Assembly (NCBI GenBank): GCA_029931535.1
Contig: JAQPZY010001684.1
Span: forward strand, 5,673,501 to 5,737,500
Direction: 5' to 3'
Source: Margaritifera margaritifera
Lineage: Eukaryota; Mollusca; Bivalvia; Unionida; Margaritiferidae
DNA: 64,000 nucleotides
Position 1 is the stretch's first letter; every line of letters starts with the position of its first letter. Below the pieces are notes generated by a model, which was not told the DNA's origin, made no database searches, and worked only from the letters and a program-made list of their open reading frames with translations. This document shows, in pieces, positions 1-12,330 of this stretch. The position numbers and the translations under genes were made by a program.

Positions 1-50
1 ATCAAAAACATTTCAGCTGCAAATAAAAGCTCTTGACGGTGCTTCTTTCG

Positions 51-100
51 CCTGGCGCCAGGGGGCAATTGCCCCCTTCCGACGCCTCTCGAGGCGCCAC
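51..100. other. GC-rich cluster of short palindromes
   Basis: CCTGGCGCCAGG (51-62) and GGGGGCAATTGCCCCC (61-76) are perfect overlapping palindromes. GCCTC.TC.GAGGC (84-95) is a near palindrome. This stands out in AT-rich DNA and may be the end of a mobile element cut by the window edge. No gene seen in 1-230. Confidence 0.5.
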
Positions 101-231
101 TGGCGAGAAATACCGGTAGGTGTCTAAAATGTACACCAATATGTTGCGGACAGATCCGTCTGCATATGATTCCTCGAATTTATGAATAGGTGATATCAGA
201 CCCACAAATAGTCCATTAGTTCCAACACTTA

Positions 232-257
232 TTTTTTTTTTTTTGGGGGGGGGGGGG
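232..257. repeat. Poly(T) followed by poly(G)
   Basis: 13 T then 13 G in a row. Simple sequence; length may be unreliable in an assembly. Confidence 0.9.
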
Positions 258-319
258 CGGCTGATTAATCGGACTAGCTTTGTTGCTACTAAATACCCAA
301 TTCCTGTGATTCAAATATC

Positions 320-475
320 TCGAAAGGGTTGATGTCGGTCTGTAGTCGAAAGGGTTGATGTTGGTCTGTAGTCGAAAGGGTTGATGTCGGTCTGTAGTCG
401 AAATGGTTGATGTCAGTCTGTAGTCGAAAGGGTTGATGTCGGTCTGTAGTCGAAAGGGTTGATGTCGGTCTGTAG
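320..475. repeat. 26-bp tandem repeat, 6 copies
   Basis: Unit tcgaaagggttgatgtcggt ctgtag, six copies with a few substitutions. No coding function seen. Confidence 0.95.
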
Positions 476-1287
476 TGGTATCGCAGTCTGAGCTAACATA
501 ATTTCTTTGAGAAAATCGGTGCGTAATCCTTGTGAGGGAATCTGAGATTGAATCCTAACCTAAAAGGTACAAAGCAAGCTCTTTATTACCACCCTCTCTA
601 AGTCACCAAGTTCCTGTTGCGTGCATGAAGTCAAGGAGAGGTAAGACTGGTACAACAGCAATTCGTAATGATCTAAAATCTGTTAATGAATAGGAAAAAA
701 TCAACCAGTCACCTGCCAAAAAATGGTATATGTCGTCATTATGTGCCTTTACATTTTCGAGTTTATTAGCTACATACGTACGTATGTACGCACAAAGGCA
801 CCCATGTATGTGTGTTTATTTCTTTCTTTGTCTCCATATGTGACACTCTGTAATGGTACACTATATCGACTTTTCTAAACTACCAGAATAATTTGTAGAG
901 ACGCAGTTAGTAGAGTGGCCGAGAGCAATGGCTTTGTCAGTTGATCAGAACCTCTTTGCACTGAAACACGGTATCGTCCTAAGATATTGAATTAGGTCAT
1001 ATAATCGAACCCTGCAAATAAAACGCCGATTTTTTTTTTATTCAGTCCCATAGTGTTCTAGGCAATTTGTCTGTATTTGGAATAACAGGCTAACCAGCAT
1101 ATTTTACGGTAAATCTTTAATTTATCCACAATATGTGATCAAATTTCACTTTGTCACCCGAAATGGATTTCCGACAGGGAATTTTTTTTTTATAAAAATA
1201 ATTATGACTAAAACAAGAGTTACAAACCCTTAGTTTCTGTGCATTCGTCGCAACAGAATAACAGAATATATATTTTCCACCGCCCCT
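476..1287. other. No gene recognised
   Basis: AT-rich sequence with short T runs. I see no convincing open frame, RNA or element end. Confidence 0.5.
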
Positions 1288-1473
<186 letters not shown>

Positions 1474-2666
1474 TGATCTCCCCAGACATTTTCGATAGCA
1501 TCGGGGTAAGCGCATTAGGGTCATAAAATGTTTTAAAAAGCGCGCGTTAATGTCATAAAAGTGAAACAAATTAATATCAATGAAATAAAATAGAAGTGTA
1601 TATATTTACATAGTATTCTTTATTTACCTAGGTTATAACAAGGCTTAATGTCTACCTTATTTGTTTCTTAATTTAAATAAATGATATACGTCTTTTCTTC
1701 TTTTGGCCATATTTGCTGACTGCCACATCAAAATTAAAGTCTTTTAAGGATTGTCATTCATTACTGATTGTCATCAGTTAGTTCAGTACCCTCTGTGTCA
1801 ACCTGTTCCTTAAAACACTGTTAATTCTTTTCATTGAGGACATTTCACAACGTTAAAAAAAAAATGGAACATACAATTTATTAATGGATGTACAAAAAAG
1901 AGACAAAACGACCTGAATCCTAATTAAGTGAATTACCTAGGACAAATTCTTCAAGAGTTAAGACAGTGATGTGTTTTCAAATAATCATCACAGAATAAGA
2001 TAATACATATTCATTTCCATTAAGAACAATATATCAAAGTGTTTGTTATTGTTTAATTTCTTCACTGAATCAATGTCAGAGAGCTTAAATATTGTTCAAA
2101 AGTTAAAATTAAATTAAAAATGACTTTACTGAATAATTAGTCAGCATATGGATGAAACTATTTAAGTTATATTTAGGAAGGAATACTTTTTATTTATATC
2201 TTTTCAAAACAGGTAAAACTGGAAGATAAAGATTCTTCCGTTTCTTACTTGGATAGACAGATGAGATAGATGAGAAATTAATAGGGCAGCACCCACTTAA
2301 GTTAAGGTTTACTGACCAAACTATATTTCTCTTGCTCAGAGTAAACTATGCAAACATAATAACAACTCGTGAAAAAAATGCAACTTTCATTCCTCGTCAC
2401 AACTTAATAAGAACGACAACAATTGCAACTACAACTAATGGTTACTACTATACAAAAAATATATTAGAACACTCCCATCCCCCAGTAGATCTGAACCAAA
2501 ATTTAGCAATATGGAAAACTTACCATCCGATCCAACAATTTCCACCCAAGGGTATAACGTCTTCCATTCATTGTTAAATCCCGTCCTTCGTTTCTTGATC
2601 TCTTTCTTCGTGGAAATCATGCTGACGCTATCAAAATCGGAACCACTGCCACTGTTGGTGACACCA

Positions 2667-2667
<1 letters not shown>
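1474..2667. other. No gene recognised
   Basis: AT-rich, without a supported open frame or repeat. Short open frames around 2332-2577 show no family resemblance I recognise. Confidence 0.5.

Positions 2668-2705
<38 letters not shown>
2668..2705. repeat. (TG)n microsatellite
   Basis: About 19 TG units. Confidence 0.95.
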
Positions 2706-2708
<3 letters not shown>

Positions 2709-3375
2709 TTTAAAAAACACACACAAACACCGATAAATTTGTGCTACTAGTTTCGCATTTACTATAAGTGTTTTCAGGCACGAAATATTGAGAAAGAAAC
2801 GGATAATGTCTATATATTTATAAACAACTACATCCTTGACATAACGTCATTAAATTATATGTATTATCATAACAATCTCATATGTATAAGTGGATAAGAA
2901 AGATACACGAGTCTCTAATGAAACTGAATCAGTGAAATCACACTATAGAGACACACAGTTATAAATGCAATCTGATTAAAATGAGATCTCCACAAAAAAA
3001 GTTTATATTTGGGTGAACTTTGGAATATTTGGAAATTCGTGTTAGGGAGAGTTATCGTAAGTAACGATATGTTCCAAATGACGCGTGTCAATTGAAAGTT
3101 GTGTTTTGATAGGTGAACCACAAAGTCCACAGAACAAAACCTCTTATTGTTGTCCATCAGATCTCTACTTAGGACTGTATAAATTATTCAACTCGGTTCA
3201 TAAATTATTAAATCATTACCCATTTGAGATTATGCTCATCCCATAATTTTTATTTTAGTTGAAAGAGTTTAGATATAAAGAAGAAAAGATGATTTTCGGC
3301 ATTTCATTAAATCCTGGGTCAGACGCTGCACCTTTCAATTCTTATGAGTGAAAAAATTGTCTCAAACGCGAGTTG
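2706..3375. other. No gene recognised
   Basis: AT-rich sequence between the (TG)n tract and the 22-bp minisatellite. Nothing supported on either strand. Confidence 0.5.
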
Positions 3376-4902
3376 AATCAGTAATGTACAATTGGATAAT
3401 CAGTAATGTACAATTGGATAATCAGTAATGTACAATTGGATAATCAGTAATATACAATTGGATAATCAGTAATGTACGATTGGATAATCAGTAATGTACG
3501 ATTGGATAATCAGTAATGTACAATTGGATAATCAGTAATGTACAATTGGATAATCAGTAATGTACAATTGGATAATCAGTAATGTACGATTGGATAATAA
3601 GTAATGTACAATTGGATAATCAGTAATGTACGATTGGATAATCAGTAATGTACAATTGGATAACCAGTAATGTACGATTGGATAATCAGTAATGTACAAT
3701 AGGATAATTAGTAATGTACAATAGGATAATCAGTAATGTGCAATTGGATAACCAGTAATGTACAATTGGATAATCAGTAATGTGCAATTGGATAACCAGT
3801 AATGTACGATTGGATAACCAGTAATGTACAATTGGATAATCAGTAATGTACGATTGGATAATAAGTAATGTACAATTGGATAATCAGTAATGTACGATTG
3901 GATAATCAGTAATGTACAATTGGATAACCAGTAATGTACGATTGGATAATCAGTAATGTACAATAGGATAATTAGTAATGTACAATAGGATAATCAGTAA
4001 TGTGCAATTGGATAACCAGTAATGTACAATTGGATAATCCGTAATGTGCAATTGGATAACCAGTAATGTACAATTGGATAACCAGTAATGTACAATTGGA
4101 TAATCAGTAATGTACAATTGGATAATCAGTAATGTACGATTGGATAACCAGTAATGTACAATTGGATAATCAGTAATGTACGATTGGATAATCAGTAATG
4201 TACATTTGGATAACCAGTAATGTACGATTGGATAATCCGTAATGTGCAATTGGATAACCAGTAATGTACGATTGGATAACCAGTAATGTACAATTGGATA
4301 ATCAGTAACGTACGATTGGATAATCAGTAATGTACAATTGGATAACCAGTAATGTACGATTGGATAATCAGTAATGTACAATAGGATAATTAGTAATGTA
4401 CAACAGGATAATCAGTAATGTGCAATTGGATAACCAGTAATGTACAATTGGATAACCAGTAACGTACAATTGGATACTCAGTAATGTACAATTGGATAAC
4501 CAGTAATGTACAATTGGATAATCAGTAATGTGCAATTGGATAACCAGTAATGTACAATCGGATTACTAGAAATGCACAATTGGATAACCAGTAATGTACA
4601 ATTGGATAACCAGTAATGTACAATTAGATAACCAGTAATGTACAATTAGATAACCAGTAATGTACAATTGGATAACCAGTAATGTACAACTGGATAATCA
4701 GTAATATACAATTAGATAACCAGTAATGTACAATTGGATAATCAGTAATGTACAACTGGATAACCAGTAATGTACAATTGGATAACCAGTAATGTACAAT
4801 TGGATAACAAGTAATGTTCAATTGGATAATCAATAATGTACAATTGGATAATCAGTAATGTACAATTGGATAACCAGTAATATACAACTGGATAACCAGT
4901 AA
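3376..4902. repeat. 22-bp minisatellite, about 69 copies
   Basis: The unit is aatcagtaatgtacaattgg at. Common variants are acgattgg, acaatagg, gtgcaattgg, and aaccag for aatcag. Variant strings recur in blocks (compare 3680-3960 with 3940-4060 and 4340-4420), so larger segments were also duplicated. Because 22 is not a multiple of three, open frames on the minus strand cycle through three phases as a 66-bp periodic peptide. These are not genes. Confidence 0.97.
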
Positions 4903-5149
4903 CATTTAAAAATAGATATTTTTTGTTTTACAATTTATAATTCAAAGAGCAACTGTCCTTCCAAATAGAACATTTGACACGGGCAACATAATTTTTCAAC
5001 ACTGGCTCTTTGATGGAAAATCCTGTGTAATATCAAATGTTCATATAAAATGAAACTAATATCCACCAGTATGTGAAATATTCGTCTTGTCATCTCAGGT
5101 CATCTTTTTAATCAGAACTAAACCGACAGAAAATATAAAAATATGTTTT

Positions 5150-5518
5150 TCATCATCTAAATGTAACAGACGTCGGTGCTCTCAATGTACAAATATTACA
5201 GAAAGTACCTATTTTAGTAGTTCCAATACAAAATAATTGTTTTATCTACGTTATAACACTGACTGAATATCAGCTGATGTAATTTATTTGATAACCTGCA
5301 AAAAATGTAACATGCAATATGTTGGACAAGCACTTCAACAAGTTTCTAAGAGAATGAATAATCACCCCTTTCATATAAAAAAAAGTATGGATCCTCAGTT
5401 CTTCTCTAACGTTTCAGTACATTTTAATACAAATAATCACTCTTTACGCGAGTTTTCTTTCATGCCAATCGATATTGTGCACGAAGAGATAAACAGACCG
5501 ATTAAAAAAAGTTATTAG
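5150..5518 (+). pseudogene. Penelope-like retroelement remnant, linker and GIY-YIG endonuclease
   Basis: From about 5162 one frame reads a Cys-rich stretch (CNRRRCSQCTNITESTYFSS), a stop at 5234, another at 5264, then ADVIYLITCKKCNMQYVGQA and KRMNNH. The order C..R.C..C..I, then VIYLITC..C...YVGQ, is typical of the C-terminal linker and GIY-YIG nuclease of Penelope-like elements. This class carries out target-primed retrotransposition with a GIY-YIG nuclease C-terminal to the RT. The YVG part of the motif and the downstream basic/His region (R..NH) are present. The RT domain is absent and two stops interrupt the linker, so this is a 5'-truncated dead copy. The element ends in IKKSY and a stop at 5516-5518. 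The flanking AT-rich 3' sequence to about 5676 may be its UTR. Confidence 0.78.
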
Positions 5519-5674
5519 ATTCATCGGTTAGTTACTTTGTATCCATATGGCCTTAAGGTATTATATAAAATTGTATATAATTTTAATAAAAGAATTGATA
5601 TGTTGCATATATATATCTCGATTATAAATATATAATTGTATGTATTACTGTTTGTCTCTATATTGTGGTTTCTT

Positions 5675-5676
<2 letters not shown>

Positions 5677-5734
<58 letters not shown>
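5677..5734. repeat. (AT)n microsatellite
   Basis: About 29 AT units, soon after the Penelope-like remnant; possibly its tail or target. Confidence 0.95.
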
Positions 5735-5736
<2 letters not shown>

Positions 5737-6780
5737 CTTTTAATTGGTTAATTTTTTTTCTTACATTATTTTAAGTTTTTTTTTTTATACTGTTACCATA
5801 GTTACTTTTTATAGTACGGTCGGTATGGGTCCTGACGGCAGCTTGTTCACGTATATCTATCTGGCTATCTGTACAGATGTGTACCTTAAAGCAGAGTGCA
5901 CTGGTTGTGTAGAAGAGAGCAACTTCAAGTAAGCGATCAAAGGGAAGTAATATTACTTATACAGTACTTTACAATGGCTTTGAAAAGTTACCTACCTTTT
6001 ATAGTGCGATTAAATCTACCTGTAGGAAAGTTTATCGACATTCACTATATGTTTGACTGACAACTTGTTATTGCTTCCCCCTTTATTTGAAAAGGGGTTT
6101 GGAATTTTTTTTCTTGTGAAATGAGAAATAGGGCGTAAATTTCTAGTAATATCTCATATATAACGTGTGTATCTAGATGCTATCTGGAATGTACACACAA
6201 TCATCTAAGTTTCAAACTCACGTTATTGATTTAATTTTTAAAAAATTAGATACTTAACGTCACAGAATTTTTAAAAAAATAGCTTCAGGTCAATTTAATT
6301 TTTAAATCAATTAGTAATTTCTTTACAGAGGACCCACTGGGTCCCTTACACACGGCTGAACCGACCCTGCATATGGGGTAAACTGTTAGGTAATCACACA
6401 GCTAGCTGATTAGATTGGCCAGTGGGTCATTGGAATTTATGCTACGTGTCAGTTGATTGACAGCCGTCGCGTTAGGCCAAGAGGTCAGTTTTAAGGCAAA
6501 CAAATAACAATGCGGCTCAAATACGTACTGACATCAGCATCTCTGGGGTCCTTCATCCTATTCCCATTAGGGTTGATGGTTCTACGGTTTTCTCAGCCTT
6601 AAAAGACACCATCACGCCAGCAACTAAGCCGTCAAGAGTATTTTGAATAAGTTTTCGAGAGCTTCTATAAGCAAGGAGGAACAAATAAATGGATAAAGTC
6701 AGAATTTTCCATTTTTGAGTCTGAATATAAGCAACATATCTGACAATACTGAAAAGGAAGTTCAGCTGCAAAAGCAGAAT
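5735..6780. other. No gene recognised
   Basis: Short frames such as 5744-5932 show no recognisable family. A phrase at 6566-6612 (gttctacggttttctcagcc) partly resembles 13982-14012, hinting at a diverged dispersed repeat. Confidence 0.45.
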
Positions 6781-6874
6781 GGAGACGAGTCATTTACTGA
6801 AGTACACGGAGTGGAGACGAGTCATTTATTGAAGTACACGGAGTGGAGACGAGTCATTTACTGAAGTACAAGGA
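6781..6874. repeat. 32-bp tandem repeat, 3 copies
   Basis: Unit ggagacgagtcatttactga agtacacggagt, three copies; the last one is degraded. Confidence 0.92.
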
Positions 6875-7515
6875 GCTTTTCATTTTGAAGCTGAAGCTTA
6901 AGAATGTTAAGGAAAATTCAGCAAATAGGTGGACGCATTTATATTGTCAACTTTTGTTATCGTATATATCGTTTACATATCAAGTTAGAGCTATGAATTT
7001 ATAATTACCTATAAAAAAAAATTGCCATTTTTCGGACAAAAATAACAAAAGTGAAATTTGTGACATTTAGACGAGGGCTACTGTGTGTCTCTTAGCCCTG
7101 GTCATAAACGAAACTACAGACTTATATCCTTGACTTTTCATGGAACGGATTTTCCGAAGGAAGGAAGAAAGGAAGGAAGGAAAGAAGAAGAAAAAGAAAA
7201 AGAAAGTGCCTGACATGCAAACGTCACTTTTTGACTCGTCTTTAAGACTGATAAGTCCCAATAAATATCTTTTGAACAGAAGATATGTAAATTAATCCTG
7301 GCTTCATTAACACTAGTATTTATGTCTTAAAATCAACATGTACTACATACAAGTTTCGATACAAGACATAAAGCATATAGTAAGCAATATAAAGCAATAT
7401 AATAGGCACAGATAATACATATACAGTAAAACATACTAACACATTATTCAAAAGAGGTACACATTACACAAGTAAAACAAGACGTGTTGATTAAACCAAG
7501 GAGTGTCCATAAAGC
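6875..7515. other. No gene recognised; purine-rich tract at 7155-7206
   Basis: AT-rich with a one-strand purine run (gaagg/aaggaa/aagaagaaa) at about 7155-7206. Otherwise nothing supported. Confidence 0.5.
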
Positions 7516-7773
7516 CTTTATGGAGCTTATTTCCAATGGGGCCCTGGGGGTGGTTATTTCCAATGGAGCCCTGGGGGTGGTTGTAGATTTATGGGGCTTA
7601 TTTCCAATGGGGTCCTGGGTGTGGTTGTAGATTTATGGAGCTTATTTCCAATGGGGCCCTGGATGGTGTTGTAGATTTATGGAGCTTATTTCCAATGGGG
7701 CCCTGGGTGTGGCTGTATATTTATGGGGCTTATTTCCAATGGGGCCCTGGGTGTGGTTGAAGATTTATGGGGC
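7516..7773. repeat. About 44-bp tandem repeat, 5-6 copies
   Basis: Unit tttatggagcttatttccaa tggggccctgggtgtggttg taga. The second copy is internally shortened. Confidence 0.93.
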
Positions 7774-8023
7774 AAACAATTTTAAGATAAACATATAAGA
7801 AAATAAGCAACTAAAATAACAGGCTACAACGACGATATACTTAAAAGATTACAAACCATACAAACATAATACAAAATTAAATGATAATCAAATAAAACAA
7901 GCACACAATTCAACCGCAAAGAAAGAATAATAAGATCTATGTGGTAAAGTGGTTGGTCTATATCAAACTGTGAGACATATATTTCCTATAGTTTAAAATA
8001 TATCATGACATAATCAAGGTATT

Positions 8024-9905
8024 ATTACGACCTTCTCTCCAGTCGACCTTCCGGACCGGTTTGCAAATTTCTTCCGTGACAAAATACAAACCATTAGAGA
8101 TAAGCTTGACAACACAATTTCAGATGACTCCTCGTCACCATACAGTTGTGATACAGAATTTCAACGGCAACCTTTAACAGCATTTGAGCTTGTCTCTATG
8201 GATTTAGTACGTACAGTCGTGATGAAGAGTGCCCCAAAGTCATGTGAACTTGATCCGACTCCGACATCACTGCTGCTTGAGTGCTTAGATTCAATATTGC
8301 CATCACTAACCGATGTTATTTATACTTCTCTTTCATCCGGGGAGTTCCCATTATTTTTCAAAACTGCCATTGTAAAGCCTTTGTTGAAGAAACCGACGCT
8401 TGACCATAACGATTTAAAAAAACTACCGCCCAGTTTCTAACCTCCCATTCATGTCAAAAATCTTAGAAACAGTTGTTCTATCCCAACTTGTATCTAATCT
8501 GAATTCAAATAGTCTTTTTAGCAATGTACAGTCTGCATATCGCCCTCGCCACAGTACCGAAACTACCCTTATGAAAGTAGTTAACGACCTTCTCTCTGCT
8601 TTGGATAGTGGAAAGATGACAGTCCTCACCCTCCTTGACTTGTCTGCAGCATTTGACACAATAGACCATGATATATTACTTCACCGTCTCCAGCATGTAT
8701 TTGGCATTCACGATACAGCCTTGCTATAGTTCAAGTCCTACTTAGTCAACAGGACACAAATTGTGTCCGTAAATGGAAAACATTCCAGCCCAGTTAATCT
8801 ATGTTTTGGTGTTCCACAGGGTTCTGTTCTTGGACCCGTTCTCTTCATTCTATACACTCAGCCACTCTCAAGTGTCATAGATCGTCATCTATGTACGCTG
8901 ATGACATCCAAATATACAAATCTAGCCACCCAACTGAAGTTGATGCTACCATCCAAGGCGTAGAGAGCTGCATTTCCGATGTGAAGTCATGGATGACATG
9001 TAAAAAGCTGCAGATGAATGATGATAAAACTGAAGCCATCCTGATCACAACGCAAAGACTTTCTCATTCACATTCTTTACGTCAAACAATAAGTATCATC
9101 AACACCAACATTAAATTCACACAGTCAGTACGAAACCTAGGTGTTACTCTCGACAGTACTCTCTCATTACACCAACATATCATGAACATATGCAAGGCTG
9201 CATATCTGGAGCTGAGACGCATCAGCTCTATTCGCAATTTTCTTTTTGTTGATGCCACTAAAACACTTGTGTGTTCCTTAGTACTTTCAAGACTTGACTA
9301 TTGTAATTCACTTCTATCTGGTTCGTCTCAGTATCTACTACAGAAACTTCAAATCACAGCTGCTCGGATCATCCTTAGAGTACCAAGAACCGAGCACACC
9401 TTCCCCTGCTCTGTACCCTACACTGGCTACCCATTCGATCCAGAATCAAACACAAAATTTGTTCTCTATGCTACATTTCGTTGACTGGCTCCAGTCCAAA
9501 ATATCTATCTGGCCTCACCCATGTGTACACCCCAGCAAGATACTTACGCTCCTCTTCCGACACTCGTATTCTCATTATGCCCACTATCAAAACGAAGTCA
9601 TACGGACAACGTTCTTTTGCATACCAGGGCCCAGCTACGTGGAACGAATTGCCCGTTGAACTTACACACAAGAACACTGTGATATTATTCAAGATTGCTC
9701 TTAAAATTCACCTATTTCGATCGCAAGAACAGACTTAAAGACTTAATAATGTTTCCTTACCTTAATTATTGTAGGCATGTTTTTGTTTTCTAATTTCATG
9801 GTGTTTGTTTTTGTAATCGTGTCTTTATATATGATTTGATGTTTTATCTAATATTGTAAAGCGATTAGGGCTTCTAAAGATTAGGCGCTGTACAAAGTCC
9901 TCATT
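8024..9905 (+). pseudogene. CR1-like non-LTR retrotransposon, 5'-truncated, frameshifted
   Basis: Parts of the reverse transcriptase follow in order: PVDLPDRFANFFRDKI (from about 8036), KPLLKKPTLD, SKILETVVLSQL, QSAYRPRHSTETTL, LLDLSAAFDTIDH (about 8630), [14 protein letters not shown] (about 8800), the catalytic YADD at 8894-8905, KLQMNDDKTEA, and LSRLDYCNSLL. A C-terminal part (9481-9738) has YTPARYLRSSSD and SYGQRSFAYQGPATWNELPV, typical of CR1/L2-type LINEs. The frame shifts near 8440, between 8860 and 8895, and near 9480, and a TAG at 8728-8730 replaces an expected Trp. The endonuclease domain is missing. The 3' UTR (9739-9905) ends with a short stem-like motif just before a (TTC)n tail. 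It is a dead insertion; the exact clade within the CR1/L2/Rex1 group is not certain. Confidence 0.88.
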
Positions 9906-9981
9906 CTTCTTCTTCTTCTTCTTCTTCTTCTTCTTCTTCTTCTTCTTCTTCTTCTTCTTCTTCTTCTTCTTCTATTTCGTC

Positions 9982-10069
<88 letters not shown>
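9903..10069. repeat. (TTC)n then (TTA)n, tail of the LINE
   Basis: About 23 TTC units (9903-9973), a short spacer, then about 29 TTA units (9983-10069). CR1/L2-type LINEs end in short tandem repeats rather than poly(A), so the TTC tract probably began as the tail. Confidence 0.9.
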
Positions 10070-10281
10070 GTTATGCAGTATATGAATACACTACTACTAC
10101 TTTAAAAACTGTAGAATTTCTTTATTTGAGTCCTTGTACAGCTTAAAAGTTTGAATTGCATCAAACAGTAGTTTATTATTTTATTTGTCCTCTCACAATT
10201 GGCAGCATCAGCAATACCGTGTGGTAGATTTTGAAGACGAGGTGTAGTTTAGTCTAAACCAAATACAGAAACTTTTGTAAT

Positions 10282-10404
10282 GTGTACCCCAGGGGTGTCA
10301 AACTCATTTGCTATGGCGGGGCCAGATTTGATATAAATAATAATAAATAATAATAACAAATAATGAACCTGGCGGGCTGTATGTTTGACACCCCTGGTGT
10401 ACGC
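10282..10404. mobile_element. hAT-type MITE, 107 bp, with 8-bp target duplication
   Basis: The element (10290-10396) starts CAGGGGTGTCAAAC and ends GTTTGACACCCCTG, perfect 14-bp inverted repeats. The flanks are GTGTACCC (10282-10289) and GTGTACGC (10397-10404), a 7/8 match. TIRs starting CAGGG and 8-bp duplications mark the hAT superfamily. The interior has (AATAAT)-rich sequence. A second copy is at 18800-18901. Confidence 0.9.
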
Positions 10405-11939
10405 TGATTGGTTACAACTTTCAAGACTGGATATCTACTTGTCTTTTCAATTTTATTATAAAAATATAAATATTGCTGACTGTGAACCAATCAAAAAAAG
10501 TTTTTGTGTGTATACATGTGTTGACAGTCATTGGCGACCACCGCGAAACTTGAAATTATGAGCAATGCATTGAATTTAATGCTTTTTGTAGCAGTGTAAG
10601 TAGATTTACAAATATTACCATATGATGTTTTAACCCCGTTTCATAAAAATGTTCATTTTACCCAATGCTTTGTTCGAAGAATGACCTACTTGGGTTGGGT
10701 GCGTAAAGACTTAAGTAGAGTAGCCTAATTTCGTTTATAGCCTAATTTCGGCGATGGAATGCATCAGTCTTATTGCTACATATCCATTAATATTTGGGCA
10801 TAATAATGGATTTTAAAGACTACATTGCTTGCTACTTTATCATGTTGAACTTTAGTTTTGCTTTCATTTTCAATATACATCTCAAATTATCGCTCCCACA
10901 GAGTGTAGTCTTTAAACTAATCCTGCAATGTAAGACGTCCACCTTGATATTTATGTTCGGGTGCGATGTCATACTTCCAACACAAACGGTGTTGTGTAGC
11001 GTGTTCCCCGGTCGACTGACGGGGGAACTAGAGGCCAAATGTTCAAGAACATCTCACACTCTTTGCAGCCCATATTGACACACTGTTCCCATATTAAATT
11101 GCTTTAGTCGGACTATATTTACCCTGATGTCTATTTTCCTGATGGAATAAAAGCAAGGGGATGCATTTTCATGTACCATTTCAGTTGGTTTAAATGCAAT
11201 AGTAGCTGAGGAACGCTGATGTGGGTTCAAGTAGGAGTAAGTTTCTTTAATGAAACGAAGAAAAACATACTAATGTTGATGAAAGCAATTAGAACACTGT
11301 AGCGGTGGATTTTTTTTTTAACAAGCCCGATGGGCAACTTACTAATATTACAGGAGGGACGCAATCAAGAATTGGATCATCTCTGGTCACCAGATTATCC
11401 TATTTTTTAAGCACTGCCTCACATTTGAGGACAAAATCCAAATTTTAACAATAACAGGGTTCTCCATTTTGCTGGAATTGGCACAAAAATAGGCATAATT
11501 TGCTGTGTGAATACATAAAAAACACAGAATTGGAGTATTGAGGATGCATACAATTTTTGCAAAACAGACAACTATCAATTATTTGACATGAATGACCTAT
11601 TTCCGTTCTCAAAGAATAGTGACCAATTTTCAGTTTAATTTGATACAAAAAGATATGACAAATGCCGAAGAGAATTTATAGACTATATATGTAATTGCAC
11701 TCCATTATAAAGAGAATATCATACATTGATCTGAAAATGAAACTTGACGATGAATCTTTTGGCCAGGAAGTTCAGAATCTCCTATTTTTGACATAGCAGA
11801 TGATACATATTTTATGTTGTGCTAGCGATTGATAGAATAGTAATATGGATCAGTTGTTTCGGATGGTGACTTATTTTAGTTTAAACAAATTTATTTGCAA
11901 TATTCAAGATTGCTTCTCTTATCAGCTGAATTTAGATTG
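10405..11939. other. No gene recognised; possible TBCCD1 5' UTR region
   Basis: AT-rich. A noncoding TBCCD1 exon must lie somewhere upstream of 16955. A donor-like CAGT|gtaagt at 10596 after a CpG-containing stretch (10533-10549), and a CpG-containing stretch at 10975-11040, are candidates, but neither is proven. Confidence 0.3.
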
Positions 11940-12330
11940 CAAGGTCACCACTGACCACTGGTGTAACATTTTTTTGAGGTTGGATTTATGATTTGAGACT
12001 AGATTTTTGAAGGAAGAAACTTGCAGAAATAAATAATTTTGCATCAAGTCAATGAATATTGATTTTGAAAAGAAAAATAATTCAGAGAAAGATGAAACTA
12101 TTAATTACAACACTGGTGAATGGTTTTGTGAAGACTAAAGTTAAATGAGTAAATACTAAAGTGTAATGAGTAAATACTAAAGTTAAATGAGGGCAAGATC
12201 TGGAATGGAAAATTCCTCAGTGCTGCCCTTTTCTGGTAAACCAAATAATCAAACATGTCAATAATTTTCATGGGACTAAATTTGGTGACCAAATGGAAAA
12301 TTCCAGCACCAACCAAGATATTCCCACACT
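11940..12330 (-). repeat. Dispersed repeat, copy 1 of 2
   Basis: Shares ordered blocks with 54845-55165: ctggtgtaacatttttttga, attttgaaaagaaaa, tggaatggaaaatt, gcccttttctggta, ataatcaaacat and ccagcaccaac. On the minus strand both copies read DMFDYLVYQ...A.L.NFPFQ, so the ancestor may have been coding or the frame may be chance. Strand is therefore tentative and class unknown. Confidence 0.65.

Noticed and set aside
900..1015. tRNA-like phrase (gtggccgagagcaatggc) and a GGTTCGATT on the other strand
   Set aside because: The two boxes are on opposite strands and no cloverleaf can be drawn.
3730..4833. Long minus-strand open frames with a repeating YITDYPIVHYWLSN pattern
   Set aside because: A periodic artefact of the 22-bp minisatellite; start and stop positions depend on chance variants.
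3376..4902. CRISPR-like array
   Set aside because: Direct head-to-tail repeats without unique spacers, in animal DNA.
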